6,242 nt of DNA, taken from the NCBI GenBank assembly GCA_947258895.1, contig CAMYKE010000087.1, positions 1-6,242 of the forward strand, given 5' to 3'. Below the pieces are notes generated by a model that saw nothing but the letters and a program-made list of their open reading frames with translations, did not search any database and was not told the DNA's origin. Position numbers and translations under genes: made by a program. This DNA comes from an uncultured Pseudomonadales bacterium (GTDB lineage Bacteria > Pseudomonadota > Gammaproteobacteria > Pseudomonadales > IMCC2047). Positions 5,096-6,242 of the stretch are shown in pieces. Every line of letters starts with the position of its first letter. The first letter of the stretch is position 1.

Positions 5096-6242
5096 CTAGC
5101 GCGCGCCCAGCCTGCGTGGCCGGGTGGCAAACCTGGACGGGCCGAAACTGCGTGCCGGTTTCTTGCGTACCGCGCCACTTTTGCCCGGTTTGGGCGGCAT
5201 CTTGGCGGGGTCCGGAACAAAGCCCTCGATGAGTTCCCGTTCGATGGGGCGCTTCAGCAGGCGTTCGATATCCCCCAGCATCTGGTGGTCCAGGGTGCTG
5301 ACCAGGGATACCGCACGACCCGTCGAACCGGCGCGACCGGTGCGGCCGATGCGATGCACGTAATCCTCGGCGATCGTAGGCAGGTCATAATTCACCACGT
5401 GCGGCAGTTGGTCGATGTCGAGGCCACGGGCCGCGATATCCGTCGCGACCAGCACCTGGTGCCTGCCGCTCTTGAAGTCCGCCAGCGCGCGGGTGCGTTG
5501 CCCCTGGCTCTTGTCGCCATGAATGGCTTCCGCCTTGATGCCGTCCAGCTTGAGCTGCTTGGTGAGGCGGTCGGCGCCACGCTTGGTGCGCACGAACACC
5601 AGTACCTGGTACCAGTTTTCGCTGGTAATCAAATGGGAAAGCAGCGCCCGCTTTTGCTGGGCATCAACCGGATGTATCACGTGGGTGACCAGCTCGGTGA
5701 TGGCATTTTCCCGTGCCACCTCGATGGTGACCGGATCGCGTAACAGGTCGTTGGCCAGCCGCTTGATATCGGGCGGGAAGGTGGCGGAAAACATCAGGTT
5801 CTGTTTCTGTTTGGGCATGAGTCGCAGGATCTTCTGGATATCGCGAATAAAGCCCATATCCAACATGCGGTCGGCTTCATCCAGCACCAAAATTTCGACT
5901 TTGGAGAGGTCGATGGTTTTTTGCTGGACATGATCGAGCAGCCGACCGGGCGTCGCCACGACGATGTCCACGCCCGCGCGCAGCTTGTTGATCTGGGGGT
6001 TGATGCCAATGCCGCCATAGACGACCGCGGCCTTGAAGGGTGCGTGTTTGGAATAGATCTTGACGCTTTCGAATACCTGTTGGCAAAGCTCCCGCGTCGG
6101 CACCAGTACCAGGGCGCGAACCCAGGGCTTGGCGAATTGCGGGAGGAAGCGCAGATACTCGCGCGCCGCCCACTCGGCATCGGCGCCTTCGGGCAGCGGC
6201 AGGCGCTGGACCGAGCGGGCTCGGCGGTCTTCGCGCAGGCGC
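5096..6242 (-). CDS. rhlE: RhlE-like DEAD-box ATP-dependent RNA helicase (5' partial)
   Basis: The reading frame is open from the right edge to a TAG at 5096-5098, giving the last 381 residues; the start, Q motif and Walker A (motif I) lie outside. Visible motifs in order: PTREL (Ia, about 6086-6100), TPGR (Ib), DEAD (II, 5870-5881), SAT (III, 5780-5788), ARGLDI (V) and HRIGRTGR (VI, 5333-5356). The C-terminal tail after about 5210 is short, basic and rich in Pro, Lys and Arg, as in RhlE-type helicases that use a disordered RNA-binding tail. Family role: ATP-driven unwinding of short RNA duplexes in ribosome assembly and mRNA turnover. It is convergent with the redox cluster and probably unrelated to it. 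The stretch before the Ia motif appears longer than usual. RhlE is the best match, though other DEAD-box subfamilies cannot be fully excluded without the N-terminus. Confidence 0.9.
   Translation of the reverse strand, partial: RLREDRRARSVQRLPLPEGADAEWAAREYLRFLPQFAKPWVRALVLVPTRELCQQVFESVKIYSKHAPFKAAVVYGGIGINPQINKLRAGVDIVVATPGRLLDHVQQKTIDLSKVEILVLDEADRMLDMGFIRDIQKILRLMPKQKQNLMFSATFPPDIKRLANDLLRDPVTIEVARENAITELVTHVIHPVDAQQKRALLSHLITSENWYQVLVFVRTKRGADRLTKQLKLDGIKAEAIHGDKSQGQRTRALADFKSGRHQVLVATDIAARGLDIDQLPHVVNYDLPTIAEDYVHRIGRTGRAGSTGRAVSLVSTLDHQMLGDIERLLKRPIERELIEGFVPDPAKMPPKPGKSGAVRKKPARSFGPSRFATRPRRLGAR

Noticed and set aside
5042..5743. Plus-strand open frame of 233 codons opposite the helicase
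   Set aside because: The minus strand carries the full series of DEAD-box motifs here, so this frame is a shadow.

Overview
The window looks like chromosomal DNA of a GC-rich Gram-negative proteobacterium, most likely a gammaproteobacterium. The basis is two lipoprotein-type cytochromes with lipoboxes (which imply an outer membrane), Shine-Dalgarno starts, and a DEAD-box helicase of RhlE type. No closer taxonomic call can be made from sequence reading alone. There is no sign of a mobile element, CRISPR array, tRNA or rRNA.

Positions 1-4995 hold six closely spaced plus-strand genes, all for redox proteins, probably one operon whose beginning lies before the window. In order: (1) the C-terminal part of a NirB-like NAD(P)H/FAD oxidoreductase with a BFD-type [2Fe-2S] domain, fused to about five membrane helices that carry two His pairs spaced 14 residues apart, as in di-haem b-type transmembrane cytochromes; (2) a membrane-anchored periplasmic multihaem cytochrome c with 11 haem-attachment sites; (3) a DUF3365 (Tll0287-like) mono-haem lipoprotein; (4) a small c5-like mono-haem lipoprotein; (5) a group 1 truncated haemoglobin (trHbN); (6) a reductase with a plant-type [2Fe-2S] ferredoxin domain, an FAD domain and an NAD(P) domain. 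Gaps are 19, 38, 70, 84 and 13 nt.

Positions 5096-6242 hold a convergent minus-strand gene, the C-terminal 381 residues of an RhlE-like DEAD-box RNA helicase whose start lies beyond the right edge. The 100-nt convergent gap contains one inverted repeat that may act as a weak two-way terminator.

Working model (inference): the first protein moves electrons from cytoplasmic NAD(P)H through FAD, [2Fe-2S] and two b haems across the inner membrane to the 11-haem cytochrome, and on to the lipid-anchored haem proteins. The globin and its reductase would form a cytoplasmic NAD(P)H-driven haem-oxygen enzyme, plausibly an NO dioxygenase, equivalent to a split flavohaemoglobin. The physiological acceptor is not shown by the sequence. 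Nitrogen-oxide or other oxidant handling is a reasonable guess because of the NirB-like and trHbN components.
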